Shown here: piece after piece, positions 47,232-55,491 of the stretch | How positions within the stretch are numbered: the stretch's first letter is position 1 | Layout: each line of letters starts with the position of its first letter | DNA from: Acidovorax sp. NCPPB 4044 | Lineage (GTDB): Bacteria; Pseudomonadota; Gammaproteobacteria; Burkholderiales; Burkholderiaceae_C | NCBI RefSeq assembly: GCF_028069655.1 | Contig: NZ_JAMCOS010000001.1 | Location: 4,556,001-4,620,000 of the forward strand | DNA: 64,000 nt | Direction of reading: 5' to 3' | The notes under the pieces: model-generated | Database searches by the model: none | What the model was told of the DNA's origin: nothing | What the model saw: the letters and a program-made list of their open reading frames with translations, nothing else | Position numbers and translations under genes: made by a program

Positions 47232-48374
47232 TCAGGGGCCTGCGGAGCGCTGCGGCGGCATGACGCGCAGCGCCATGCAGAACGGCTGCGCGCACGGCGC
47301 ACGGTCCGCATAGGGGCAGCCGGGGGTGTCGCACAGCGGCGCGCCGCCCCGGCGTGCCGCGGCCTCTGCCTCTTCGTCCTCCCGCCGGTAGCCGCTGGCC
47401 TGCAACGCCGCCATCTGCAGCCACGGGTCGGGGCGCAGGGACGGCAGCATCCATTCGCGCGCATAGAGGCCCTGCGCGGGCGGGGGCTGGAACTCCAGCG
47501 ACAGGAGCGCGCTGGTGCGGGTGGCGCCACCGGCCTCGTCCCTCCCTTGCAGCACCAGCGCGAACACGCCGGACTCCAGGCGCGCGAGCCGGCCCGGAAA
47601 AGGCACCGTGAGCGCACCGGCCGCCGCGCTGCCGGCACCCACAGGCGTGGCGGCGGCGGGCAGGCCCGCCTCGGCCAGCCCGGCGGCAGCCGCCCCGCGC
47701 GGCATCGCCGCCGGCGCCTGGAGCGTGAACGAGAAACCCCGCTCACCGTCCTCCGCCTGCACGCTGCCCTGCCCGACGCGCCACGTCTGCAGGGGGCCGG
47801 GGCCGTCCGGCGCGAGGGTGCCGGCCCGCAGCGCCCGAGCCAAGTCCGCCGTCCAGGGCTGGGCGGCCACCACGCCGAGGCCCGAGGCGCCGCCCCCCAG
47901 TTGGTGCACGAGCATGCCGAGCAACGCGCGCGTGGGGCCGGCAACGCCGCCCGCCGGCCAGGCAGTGCCCGCCCCGGCCACCACGGCCGCTGCAGGGGCG
48001 GGCACCGGAGCGGCCAGGCCGGCGGAACCGGCAGGAGCCCGCCCGCCCGTGGAGGGCCCGCCGCCCCCCGGCCCCGCCACCGCGGGGGCGCCAGCGGCCT
48101 GGGGCGCGCCGGCTGCGCCCCCTCCCGCCGCATCCGCGCGCGCACGGGCCTCGGGCGACACGCTCACGCGCTCGCCGGGCGGCAGGGATGGAGACGATGG
48201 GATGGGCAGCGGGGGCTGCCCGGGCACGGTGGCCTGGGCCGGTGCGGAGGCACCGGCAGGGGTGGCCGGGTCCGTGCCGCCGATCAGCATGTTCTGCCGC
48301 TGCAGTGCGGCCTCGGCCATCAGGCGCGCCAGGGCGCCCTGCGGCTGGCGTGGCGGATCGATGGACGACGGCAT
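47232..48374 (-). CDS. Unknown Ala/Pro/Gly-rich protein with C-terminal cysteine cluster
   Basis: This 380-residue protein is from the start at 48374 (MPSSIDPPRQPQGALARLMAE), chosen because GGAG lies about ten bases ahead; the frame stays open upstream. Residues ~40-150 are low-complexity linker. A folded part starts about residue 160 (TRALLGMLVHQLGGGASGLG), with GFSFTLQAPAAM and VFALVLQGRDEAGG strands. The end carries four cysteines in 20 residues (CDTPGC, PCAQPFC), a possible metal site. A FliK-like linker arrangement is a loose resemblance only. The function is unknown. Confidence 0.6.
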   Translation of the reverse strand: MPSSIDPPRQPQGALARLMAEAALQRQNMLIGGTDPATPAGASAPAQATVPGQPPLPIPSSPSLPPGERVSVSPEARARADAAGGGAAGAPQAAGAPAVAGPGGGGPSTGGRAPAGSAGLAAPVPAPAAAVVAGAGTAWPAGGVAGPTRALLGMLVHQLGGGASGLGVVAAQPWTADLARALRAGTLAPDGPGPLQTWRVGQGSVQAEDGERGFSFTLQAPAAMPRGAAAAGLAEAGLPAAATPVGAGSAAAGALTVPFPGRLARLESGVFALVLQGRDEAGGATRTSALLSLEFQPPPAQGLYAREWMLPSLRPDPWLQMAALQASGYRREDEEAEAAARRGGAPLCDTPGCPYADRAPCAQPFCMALRVMPPQRSAGP

Positions 48375-48501
48375 GGGCGCGGCACTCCGGAAGACGGGCC
48401 GCCCGGGGTGGGCAGCCTGCACCGGATTCTGCGGTGTCGCGGCGCCCGGCGCCATGGGTACGCCGGACCGGGGCGCGAAGCCGCCGCGCCGCGCTCGCCC
48501 G

Positions 48502-49371
48502 TCAGGGTGCGGCGGATTCCTCGGCCGCCACCTGGGCCAGGTGGGCACGCAGGGTCTGCAGGGCCGATTCCGGCACCGGCAGCGCCGCGTTGTCGTCGGA
48601 TGCCTTGTAGACGATGCCCGTCCCGTCGCCCCGGGCCGTCGCCACGCGGCGCACGACGAGGAATTGCTGGGCGCCGGTGCCGGCGGTCTGCGAATAGCCC
48701 TCGCCGTCGTTGACGCTGTACGACATGAGGTAGGAGCGCTGCAGCGTGCCGCCGCTGCTGACCCGCACGCACACCACGTTGCCCGACAGCGTGCCGGAGG
48801 TCTGGTGCTCGCAGCCGAAGAGCCCGTCGCTGCTTACCATGAGTCCGTTGCCGTTGGCCGTGCCCGCCCCCGGGGTGGTGAGCTGCACGACATCGGCCCG
48901 CATGCCTTCGTTGCCGAAGGAAGTGAAGGTCCAGTAGCCCGCCAGGCTGGCCGGCACGCGCGGGTAGCCGAAGCTGAAGCGGGAGATGGGCTTCTCGGGC
49001 TCGTTCGGGAAGGTGATGAAGCCGGTCGTGCCGCTCGTGAAGCGCACGGTGACGTTCCCCGGGCTCTGCGCTTCGGTGCCGGACTGCGCCCCGCTGCCGA
49101 AGAAACGGCCGCCGGTGTAGCGGTTCAGGCGCGCAGTGACCTTGTTGTCGGCCACCGGCCCCACTGCCAGGTAGAACGTGGGCTGGCCGCTGCTTTCGTA
49201 GGCGTACATCTGCAGGGCGAGCGTGCCGTTCTGCACGTCGACCGACAGGCCCCGCCCCGGCCTGCCATCCACCTCCGACGACACGACCCAGGTACCGGCC
49301 TGGGGCTCATAGGCGTGTGCGCCCGCGGCACATGCCAGCAGCGTGGCTGCGGTCCATTGCTTGAAAGCCAA
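48502..49371 (-). CDS. Secreted protein of unknown function
   Basis: This 289-residue protein has a clear signal peptide (WTAATLLACAAGAHA, cleaved before YEPQAGTW). The mature part is beta-rich with repeated strands (GTLALQMYAYESSGQPTFYLAVG, NVTVRFTSGTTGFITF, GYWTFTSFGNEG). One Cys pair (LFGCEHQ and VVCVRV) could form a disulfide. It is expected in the periplasm or exported. It is on the same strand as the previous gene, with 127 bases between. No family was recognised. Confidence 0.75.
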   Translation of the reverse strand: MAFKQWTAATLLACAAGAHAYEPQAGTWVVSSEVDGRPGRGLSVDVQNGTLALQMYAYESSGQPTFYLAVGPVADNKVTARLNRYTGGRFFGSGAQSGTEAQSPGNVTVRFTSGTTGFITFPNEPEKPISRFSFGYPRVPASLAGYWTFTSFGNEGMRADVVQLTTPGAGTANGNGLMVSSDGLFGCEHQTSGTLSGNVVCVRVSSGGTLQRSYLMSYSVNDGEGYSQTAGTGAQQFLVVRRVATARGDGTGIVYKASDDNAALPVPESALQTLRAHLAQVAAEESAAP

Positions 49372-49510
49372 AAGCGCTCTCCTCCCGAGGTGTTTGGACA
49401 GTTATACCCAACGGATCGGAAAGCGTGAAATTTTGTAAGCGATAGACCCCCTGGGGCGCTAGGACCGCGCCTCCAAGTCAGTGCCACGTAAGGAAGCTGT
49501 TCTAGTCCGC

Positions 49511-50092
49511 TCAGCGCCCGCCCGGCAGCATGCGCATCAGCACGCCGTCGCGCCGCACCCGGTGATGGAACAGCGCGGCCGCCACGTGTAGCAGCACCAC
49601 GGCCCAGGCCACGAACTTCCCGATGAAATGGTGGACGGCATCGACCGGGGCCTCGAATGCCTCCCAGCCCACGCCCCAGGTAAGGTGGATCCAGGCGAAC
49701 AGCGCGGTGTCATTGAAGCCGGTGACCGAGAACAGACCGAAGTCCGTCGGCGCCCCCGTGCCGAGGTACCCGGTGACCGGCATCACGATCAGCAGGCCGT
49801 ACAGCGCCCAGTGCGCGGCGTGCGCCAGTGCGTGCTCGAGCGCCGGGCCCGGCGGGTCTTCGGGTTGCACGTCCAGCCACCGCCACAGCAGCCGGGGGAG
49901 CACCAGGAAGCCGACCAGCAGCCCCAGCACCCAGTGGATGTTGAGCACCGGAAGGGACTCGTCCGCCGTGTCGTCCATGAACCAGATGACGTAGTAGACG
50001 ACGGCATAGGCGCCGATGAAGGCGGCCGCGCTCGTCCAATGGAAGCATTTCGCGAGCGCTCCGAATCGGGTCGCGGTGTTGTGCCATTGCAT
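49511..50092 (-). CDS. Cytochrome b561
   Basis: This 193-residue di-haem inner membrane cytochrome has four spans. Candidate haem histidines are in AKCFHWTSAAAF, LNIHWVLGLL, HAAHWALYGLLI and the late VDAVHHFIGKFVAW. The FHWTSA start and the MPVTGYLGTG stretch are typical of the prokaryotic b561 group (CybB-like), which oxidises quinol or passes electrons to superoxide. It lies 37 bases after the TetR gene on the same strand, so the two are probably one operon controlled by the palindrome at 50752. Confidence 0.92.
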   Translation of the reverse strand: MQWHNTATRFGALAKCFHWTSAAAFIGAYAVVYYVIWFMDDTADESLPVLNIHWVLGLLVGFLVLPRLLWRWLDVQPEDPPGPALEHALAHAAHWALYGLLIVMPVTGYLGTGAPTDFGLFSVTGFNDTALFAWIHLTWGVGWEAFEAPVDAVHHFIGKFVAWAVVLLHVAAALFHHRVRRDGVLMRMLPGGR

Positions 50093-50129
50093 TGCCGTGG
50101 GCTCCTGGGTTCGTGGGGGAAGGGTGTCT

Positions 50130-50753
50130 TCAGGGTGCGCGCAGGCCGCCCAGCAGCCGGTCCAGCCCGGCCAGCGCATCGGCCAGGCGCGATGCCTGGT
50201 CGCCGTCGGGCTCGGCGATCCAGAACGATGCTTCGGTGACCGCGCCATAGAGCATCCGGGCCGTTGCACCCGCGTGGACGGGCACCACCGCGCCCTCGGC
50301 GATCAGCCCCTGCAGGGCCGTTTCCAGCGCAGCGATGCCGACCGACTGCGCGGCTTGCGGCACGTCGCCGAAGACCGCGCGGGCATCCTGCAGGACGATC
50401 CGGCGGATCTCGGGCTCCAGGGCGAGTTCCAGATAGGTCCGGCAACGGCGGCGCAGGCCTTCCCACGGGGTGGGCGCCGCATCGGACACCGCCTGCAGGC
50501 GCTCGCCCACCTCGGCCTCGATCTGCTCGATGACCGCGACGAGCAGGCCCTGCTTGCTGCCGAAATGGTGGTAGAGCGCGCCGCGGGTCAGGCCCGCTTC
50601 GCCGGTGAAATCGTCCATCGACGTGCCGGCGTAGCCCCGGGCGGCGAAGGCGCTGCGCGCCGCGGCCAGCAGGCTGGCGCGCGTGGCCTCCATCATTTCC
50701 GCCCGCGTGCGGCGCTGGCGTGGCGGGGTTTTCGGTTCCGGGGTTTTTGGCAT
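50130..50753 (-). CDS. TetR-family transcriptional regulator
   Basis: This 207-residue repressor has an N-terminal helix-turn-helix (AARSAFAARGYAGTSMDDF, then GLTRGALYHHFGSKQGLL) and a helical ligand-binding C-terminal domain resembling TetR_C33-type regulators. It heads an operon with cytochrome b561. A perfect 15-bp inverted repeat covers its own start codon, so autorepression is strongly suggested. The inducer is unknown. Confidence 0.93.
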   Translation of the reverse strand: MPKTPEPKTPPRQRRTRAEMMEATRASLLAAARSAFAARGYAGTSMDDFTGEAGLTRGALYHHFGSKQGLLVAVIEQIEAEVGERLQAVSDAAPTPWEGLRRRCRTYLELALEPEIRRIVLQDARAVFGDVPQAAQSVGIAALETALQGLIAEGAVVPVHAGATARMLYGAVTEASFWIAEPDGDQASRLADALAGLDRLLGGLRAP

Positions 50754-50787
50754 ACGGCGCGTATGTTAATTCACATACGCGCCGTAT
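50752..50787. promoter_or_regulatory. Palindromic TetR operator
   Basis: ATACGGCGCGTATGT (50752-50766) and ACATACGCGCCGTAT (50773-50787) form a perfect 15-bp inverted repeat with a six-base centre. It overlaps the TetR start codon and its probable ribosome site or promoter. Confidence 0.88.
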
Positions 50788-50809
50788 CCGAATAAATCCC
50801 ACCCGTGAT

Positions 50810-53173
50810 TCAGACCGCCCACCACGCCGGCAGCAGCCCGCGCACCTGGGGCCGCGCGAAGCGGTCGTCGATGAGGTGCACCACCCCTTCGTCCTCGGGC
50901 GTGCGGATCACGCGGCCCGCGGCCTGCACGACCTTCTGCAGCCCGGGGTAGAGGTAGGTGTAGTCGTAGCCCGCGCCGAACAACCGGTCCATGCGCTCGC
51001 GGATCTGCTCGTTCACCGGGTTGACCTGCGGCAGCCCCAGCGTGGAGAGGAATGCGCCGATCAGCCGCCGCCCCGGCAGGTCGATGCCTTCGGCGAACGC
51101 GCCCCCCAGCACGGCGAAGCCGATACCCTGCCCGTCCTCGGTGAAACGGCCCAGGAATTCGCGCTGCCCGGCCTCCTGCATGCGGCGGGACTGGCACCAG
51201 TGCGGCAGGCCGGCATGGCGCTGCGCGAACACCTCGGCCACGCGCTCAAGGTAGTCGTAGCTGCTGAAGAAGGCGAGGTAGTTGCCGGGCCGCTCGGCGA
51301 ATTGCCGGGCCATCAGGTCGGCGATCGGCACCGCCGAGGCCGCACGGTGCGCATAGCGGGTGGAGATGTGGCGCGCGACACGCACCTGCAGCTGGGCTGC
51401 CCGGAACGGCGAGGCGACGTCCACGCGGGCATGGCCGTCCGGCAGGCCCAGCAGATCGGCGTAGTACGGCATGGGCTGCAGCGTGGCCGAAAACAGCGCG
51501 CTGGCCTGGGCGGCCTGCAGGCGCGGCCCCAGGAAGGGCGCCGGCACCAGGTTGCGCACGCAGAGCACCGAGGTGCCGGCAGCCCCTTGCGAGGGGCGCG
51601 CCAGGTCCACCATGGAATGCGCGTCCAGCAGCTCGGCCATGCGCTGTAGCTGCAGCGCCTCCAGGTAGAAGGCCTGCAGCGCGGCATCCATCTGCTCGGG
51701 GTGGTCGGCGAAGTGCTCCCCGAGCGCCACCGTGCATTGCTGCAATGCCCCGGCCATCGCGGCGGGAAACCCCTCCAGCACGGTGTAGTCGGCGGCGTGC
51801 GCCCGGTCCAGAGCGAGCCAGGCGCGGCGCACGCGGTCCAGCGCCTTCTTCAGGCGCGGCACGGCGGCCGCGGTGGCCGACCGGCGGGCCTGGAGCAGCG
51901 TGTCCGGCAGCAGCTCGGCCGAATACATGCGCCGCCCGCGCTCGACGAGGTTGTGGGCCTCGTCCACCAGCAACGCCACGCGCCATTGGCCGGCCTGCGC
52001 GAGGCCATGCAGCAGCCCGCCCGCGTCGAAGTAGTAGTGGTAGTCGCCCACCACCACGTCGGCCCAGCGGGCGAGTTCCTGGCCCAGGTAGTAGGGGCAG
52101 ATGCCGTGGCGCAGCGCGGCCTCGCGCACGGCAGCCTGGTCCAGCGCAACGGGGCCGGCAGCTCCGTCCGGCGGGCACAGCGCATCGGCGCGCGCGCCGG
52201 GCAGGCGGTCGTAGAAGCCGCGCGCGAGCGGGCAGGCATCGCCATGGCAGGCGCTGCCCGGGTGTTCGCAGGATTTCTCGCGCGCCACGAGTTCCAGCAC
52301 GCGCAGGGGCGGCGGGCCGCCTGTGCCCGGCGGCGGCGCGGCGATGCGGGCCATGGCATCGAGCGCCACCTGCCGCCCCGAGGTCTTGGCCGTGAGGAAG
52401 AACACCTTGTCGATGCGCCCGCCAGGCGCCGCCTTGAGCACGGGGAACAGCGTGCCCACCGTCTTGCCGATGCCCGTGGGCGCCTGCGCGAGCAGGCAGC
52501 GGCCGGCCGTGGCCGCGCGGTACACGGCCTCCGCCAGAGGCCGCTGCCCGGTGCGGAACCCCTGGCCGAACGGGAACGCCAGCGTGCGCAGGGCCGCATC
52601 CCGGGCGGTGCGGTGGGCCACCTCGGCCGCGGCCCAGTCCACGAAACGGCGGCACAGCGCCTCGAAATGCGCGCGCAGCGCATCGGCCGTGCAATGTTCG
52701 GACAGCACGGTTTCGCGCTGCGTGCCGATGTCGAGGTAGACGAGCGCCACCGTGACGGCCGCCAGCCCGCGGGATTCGCACAGCAGCCAGCCGTACACCT
52801 TGGCCTGCGCCCAGTGCAGCGCGCGGTGCGAGGCGGGTTGCCGGTCCAGGCGGCCCTTGTAGGTCTTGACTTCGTCGAGGCGGGCCTGCCCGGCATCGAA
52901 ACCGTCGGCGCGGCCGCGCACGCGCAGCAGCCCGCAGGCGCCCACCAGGGGCACCTCGGCCTCGTAGCCCGGGCCGGCCGCGCTGCGGCGCGCCGCCACG
53001 GCGGCATGGCCCTCCATGCCCTCGCGCGCCGTGGGCGCGGGGGTGAAGCGCAGATCGAGATCGCCCTGCTTGGCGGTGAACTCGCACAGCTCGCGCACCG
53101 CGACGGTGTAGGTGGGCGGCGGCGCCCCGGCCGGGGCTGCGCCGGCCTGCTCGGGTGCGGGAGCCGCAACCAT
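50810..53173 (-). CDS. DinG/XPD-type iron-sulfur helicase with N-terminal nuclease-like domain
   Basis: This 787-residue protein has, in the first ~150 residues, a PD-(D/E)XK-like fold with the motif ARLDEVKTYKGRL. The helicase part has Walker A QAPTGIGKTVGTLFP, four cysteines for a 4Fe-4S cluster (SCEHPGSACHGDACPL and GICPYY), the DEAH box LLVDEAHNLVERGR, and late motifs GAFAEGIDLPG and QAAGRVIRTPEDEG. XPD/DinG proteins unwind 5'-3' and resolve R-loops and damaged forks. It follows the EVK-motif nuclease-like gene by 16 bases, so the two probably act together. The start at 53173 is the best fit. Confidence 0.9.
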   Translation of the reverse strand: MVAAPAPEQAGAAPAGAPPPTYTVAVRELCEFTAKQGDLDLRFTPAPTAREGMEGHAAVAARRSAAGPGYEAEVPLVGACGLLRVRGRADGFDAGQARLDEVKTYKGRLDRQPASHRALHWAQAKVYGWLLCESRGLAAVTVALVYLDIGTQRETVLSEHCTADALRAHFEALCRRFVDWAAAEVAHRTARDAALRTLAFPFGQGFRTGQRPLAEAVYRAATAGRCLLAQAPTGIGKTVGTLFPVLKAAPGGRIDKVFFLTAKTSGRQVALDAMARIAAPPPGTGGPPPLRVLELVAREKSCEHPGSACHGDACPLARGFYDRLPGARADALCPPDGAAGPVALDQAAVREAALRHGICPYYLGQELARWADVVVGDYHYYFDAGGLLHGLAQAGQWRVALLVDEAHNLVERGRRMYSAELLPDTLLQARRSATAAAVPRLKKALDRVRRAWLALDRAHAADYTVLEGFPAAMAGALQQCTVALGEHFADHPEQMDAALQAFYLEALQLQRMAELLDAHSMVDLARPSQGAAGTSVLCVRNLVPAPFLGPRLQAAQASALFSATLQPMPYYADLLGLPDGHARVDVASPFRAAQLQVRVARHISTRYAHRAASAVPIADLMARQFAERPGNYLAFFSSYDYLERVAEVFAQRHAGLPHWCQSRRMQEAGQREFLGRFTEDGQGIGFAVLGGAFAEGIDLPGRRLIGAFLSTLGLPQVNPVNEQIRERMDRLFGAGYDYTYLYPGLQKVVQAAGRVIRTPEDEGVVHLIDDRFARPQVRGLLPAWWAV

Positions 53174-53189
53174 GGCGCCCGGCCTTCCC

Positions 53190-54077
53190 TCAGGGCTGCG
53201 CCGCGGGCTGCGGGCGGCCATCGGGCTGCAGCAGCCCGGCACCCGCGGGCTCGCCGGCGCCAGGCGGCATGCCTTCGTCGCCCGCACCCAGCAGCGCCTG
53301 CGCAGGTTCGCCATCGGCATGCAGGGGCGTGGCCTTGCACAGGGCCATCCAGACGGCGAAGGGCAGCGGGCAACGCGCATGGCGGGCCGGGCGCAGCAGC
53401 TCGAAGCGTCCCGATTCCACGGGGCCATGCAGGACCCACACGCCGAAGGCCTCGGGAATCTCCTCGGGCTCCGCGACCCCCGCGGGAAAGACGTAATAGC
53501 ACTCCTCGCAGAGCCACTGGTAGGCCTCGCGCTTGGCCGCGTGCCGAAGGTCGGAGAGCAGGTCGGCGCGGCTCGCCTTCACCTCGTGCACCATCGGCTG
53601 CAGGTAGGACGGCACGCTCGTGTTGCGGATCGAAAACAGGTCGGGCCGCGCCATGCGCCAGACACGCGCCACGGCCGGCGGGGGCAAATCGCCGTCCTCG
53701 CCGGCCGACCACAGGCCGGTGGGCGGCGGTACCGCGAGGGCCGGCACGCCGGGTGCCGGCGGCGCATCGACGGCCGCGCGCAGGGAGAGTTCGCGCCAGA
53801 CGATCCGGCCGGCCGCGAGCAGTTGCCCGGAGAAGCGCATCGCGAGCCGGTCGTGCAGGCTCAGCGCCCGCGCGCCGCGCTGGCGCGCCTCGGCCAGGCA
53901 GGCGATGCCGGCGTCCGTGAGCCGCAGCACCTCGTGGCCGCCCGGCTCCTCCGCCAGCCGCACCATGCCGGCGGCGAGCAGATCGATCTCGACAGGGTCG
54001 CGGCAGGGCCAGCCCGCGGAGCGCCAGATCTGCAGCAGGCGCGTGCGGTGGGTGCGGTGCAGGGTGATGTCCGGCAT
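53190..54077 (-). CDS. Putative PD-(D/E)XK nuclease partner of the DinG-like helicase
   Basis: This 295-residue protein has a helical N-terminal third (MPDITLHRTHRTRLLQIW, winged-helix-like with RLTDAGIACLAEA). The central region PDLFSIRNTSVPSYLQPMVHEVKASRADLLSDL carries Asp...Glu-x-Lys in the order of PD-(D/E)XK nucleases. WLCEECYYVFPAGV follows, as in restriction/recombination-type nucleases that act with helicases. The last 40 residues are Ala/Pro/Gly rich. It is the first gene of the two-gene unit with the helicase. Nuclease activity is inferred from the motif. Confidence 0.72.
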   Translation of the reverse strand: MPDITLHRTHRTRLLQIWRSAGWPCRDPVEIDLLAAGMVRLAEEPGGHEVLRLTDAGIACLAEARQRGARALSLHDRLAMRFSGQLLAAGRIVWRELSLRAAVDAPPAPGVPALAVPPPTGLWSAGEDGDLPPPAVARVWRMARPDLFSIRNTSVPSYLQPMVHEVKASRADLLSDLRHAAKREAYQWLCEECYYVFPAGVAEPEEIPEAFGVWVLHGPVESGRFELLRPARHARCPLPFAVWMALCKATPLHADGEPAQALLGAGDEGMPPGAGEPAGAGLLQPDGRPQPAAQP

Positions 54078-54207
54078 GGTGGGAAGGCCAAAGGACTGAT
54101 TGTAAATACAGTGCTTTGCCCGCCCGCACCCCGGGGTTTGTGCCCCGGGGGCTGCAAGGGGCAGTTGCCCTACGGCCGGGGCCGCCCGCGGCCGCTAGGG
54201 TTCGGCG

Positions 54208-55491
54208 ATGCCCTCAGCCTTCCGAACCCGATCCCGATATGCCTCCATCCGCCGCCTCTGGCAGGCCGCCCGCGCCTGGACCGCATCGGCGCTGGTGCTG
54301 GCCGCCGGCAGCCCTGCGCAGGCCCAGCCCGACACCGCGCCCGCCACGCCGGGCCCCATCGCGCCCTGGGTGCGCCCGCTGGAGCGCGCGCTGGCCCAGG
54401 CCGAGGCATCCAGCGGCGTGCGCATCGGCGTGCATGTGCGCGACCTGGAGACCGGGGCCTCGGCCTCGCTGCACGCCACGGAGCCCTGGTACCTGGCGTC
54501 CTCGGTGAAGGTGCCGGTGGCGATCGCGGTGCTGCGCGGGGTCGAGCGCGGCGACTTCACCCTGGATACGCCGCTCACGCTGCGCGCGGCCGACTACGTG
54601 GACGGCGCCGGGGCCACGAACAGCCGGCCGGCGGGGGCGCCCCTCACCGTGCGCTACCTGCTGGAGCAGATGATCGTCTACAGCGACAACACGGCCAGCG
54701 ACATGCTGATCGGGCTCGTGGGCATCGGCACGGTGAACGCGGTGGTGCAGTCGCTGGTGCCGGCGGGCATCGGGCGCATCACCACGCTGGCCGACGTGCG
54801 CCGGCATGTGTACGGCGTGCTCACGCCCCAGGCCGACCATCTCTCGGGCCCCGACTTCCTCGCGCTGCGCCAGCAGCAGCGGCTGCACGGCGATGCGGCG
54901 GCGCGCGCGGCGCTCGCCCACCTGCTGCAGCTGCCCGAGCGCTCGCTCGCCCCCGCGAGCCTCGCCTCGGCCTACGAGACCTACTACGCCGGCGGCCTCA
55001 ACAGCGGCCGCCTCGACGCCTATGCCGACCTGCTGGAGGCCCTGGTGGCCGGCCGCGCGCTCGATGCGCGGCATACCGCCTACCTGCTCTCGGTGATGGA
55101 ACGCGTGAAGACCGGCACGCAGCGCATCAAGGCCGGACTACCGGCCGGAGCGCGGTTCGCCCACAAGACGGGCACGCAGCGGGCGCGAACATGCGACTCG
55201 GGCCTCATCACCGTGCCGCACCCGGCCAGGGAGCGGCGGGTGCTGGTGGTGGCCTGCACGCGCGGCGAACCTTCCACGGCCCGGTCCGATCGCGCGCTCC
55301 GGCAGGTGGGCATCGCCCTGTGCCAGTCGGGCCTGCTGTCCGACGGGAGATCGCATGAACCACGCTGCCCCACCCTGCCCTCCCGGTCCGCCGGCCCGGG
55401 CTTCCCGGCCGACGCGCCCGCGGTTCGCCCGCCCGCTGCTGGCGGCGGCGGCGCTGCCCCTGCTGACGGCGCTGTGGACGACGACGCCTGA
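54208..55491 (+). CDS. Class A beta-lactamase-fold serine hydrolase 1
   Basis: This 427-residue protein has a long signal segment (ARAWTASALVLAAGSPAQAQ). The active-site motifs are SSVK (WYLASSVKVPVAIAVLRG), the SDN loop (MIVYSDNTASDMLIG) and KTG (FAHKTGTQ). A clear class A Glu166 omega-loop motif was not found, so penicillin hydrolysis is uncertain. The last ~45 residues are Pro/Ala-rich and overlap the next gene by 137 bases; the shifted frame would stop at the ATGA of that gene. The extension may therefore reflect a frameshift. It is a tandem paralogue of the next gene. Confidence 0.82.
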   Translation: MPSAFRTRSRYASIRRLWQAARAWTASALVLAAGSPAQAQPDTAPATPGPIAPWVRPLERALAQAEASSGVRIGVHVRDLETGASASLHATEPWYLASSVKVPVAIAVLRGVERGDFTLDTPLTLRAADYVDGAGATNSRPAGAPLTVRYLLEQMIVYSDNTASDMLIGLVGIGTVNAVVQSLVPAGIGRITTLADVRRHVYGVLTPQADHLSGPDFLALRQQQRLHGDAAARAALAHLLQLPERSLAPASLASAYETYYAGGLNSGRLDAYADLLEALVAGRALDARHTAYLLSVMERVKTGTQRIKAGLPAGARFAHKTGTQRARTCDSGLITVPHPARERRVLVVACTRGEPSTARSDRALRQVGIALCQSGLLSDGRSHEPRCPTLPSRSAGPGFPADAPAVRPPAAGGGGAAPADGAVDDDA

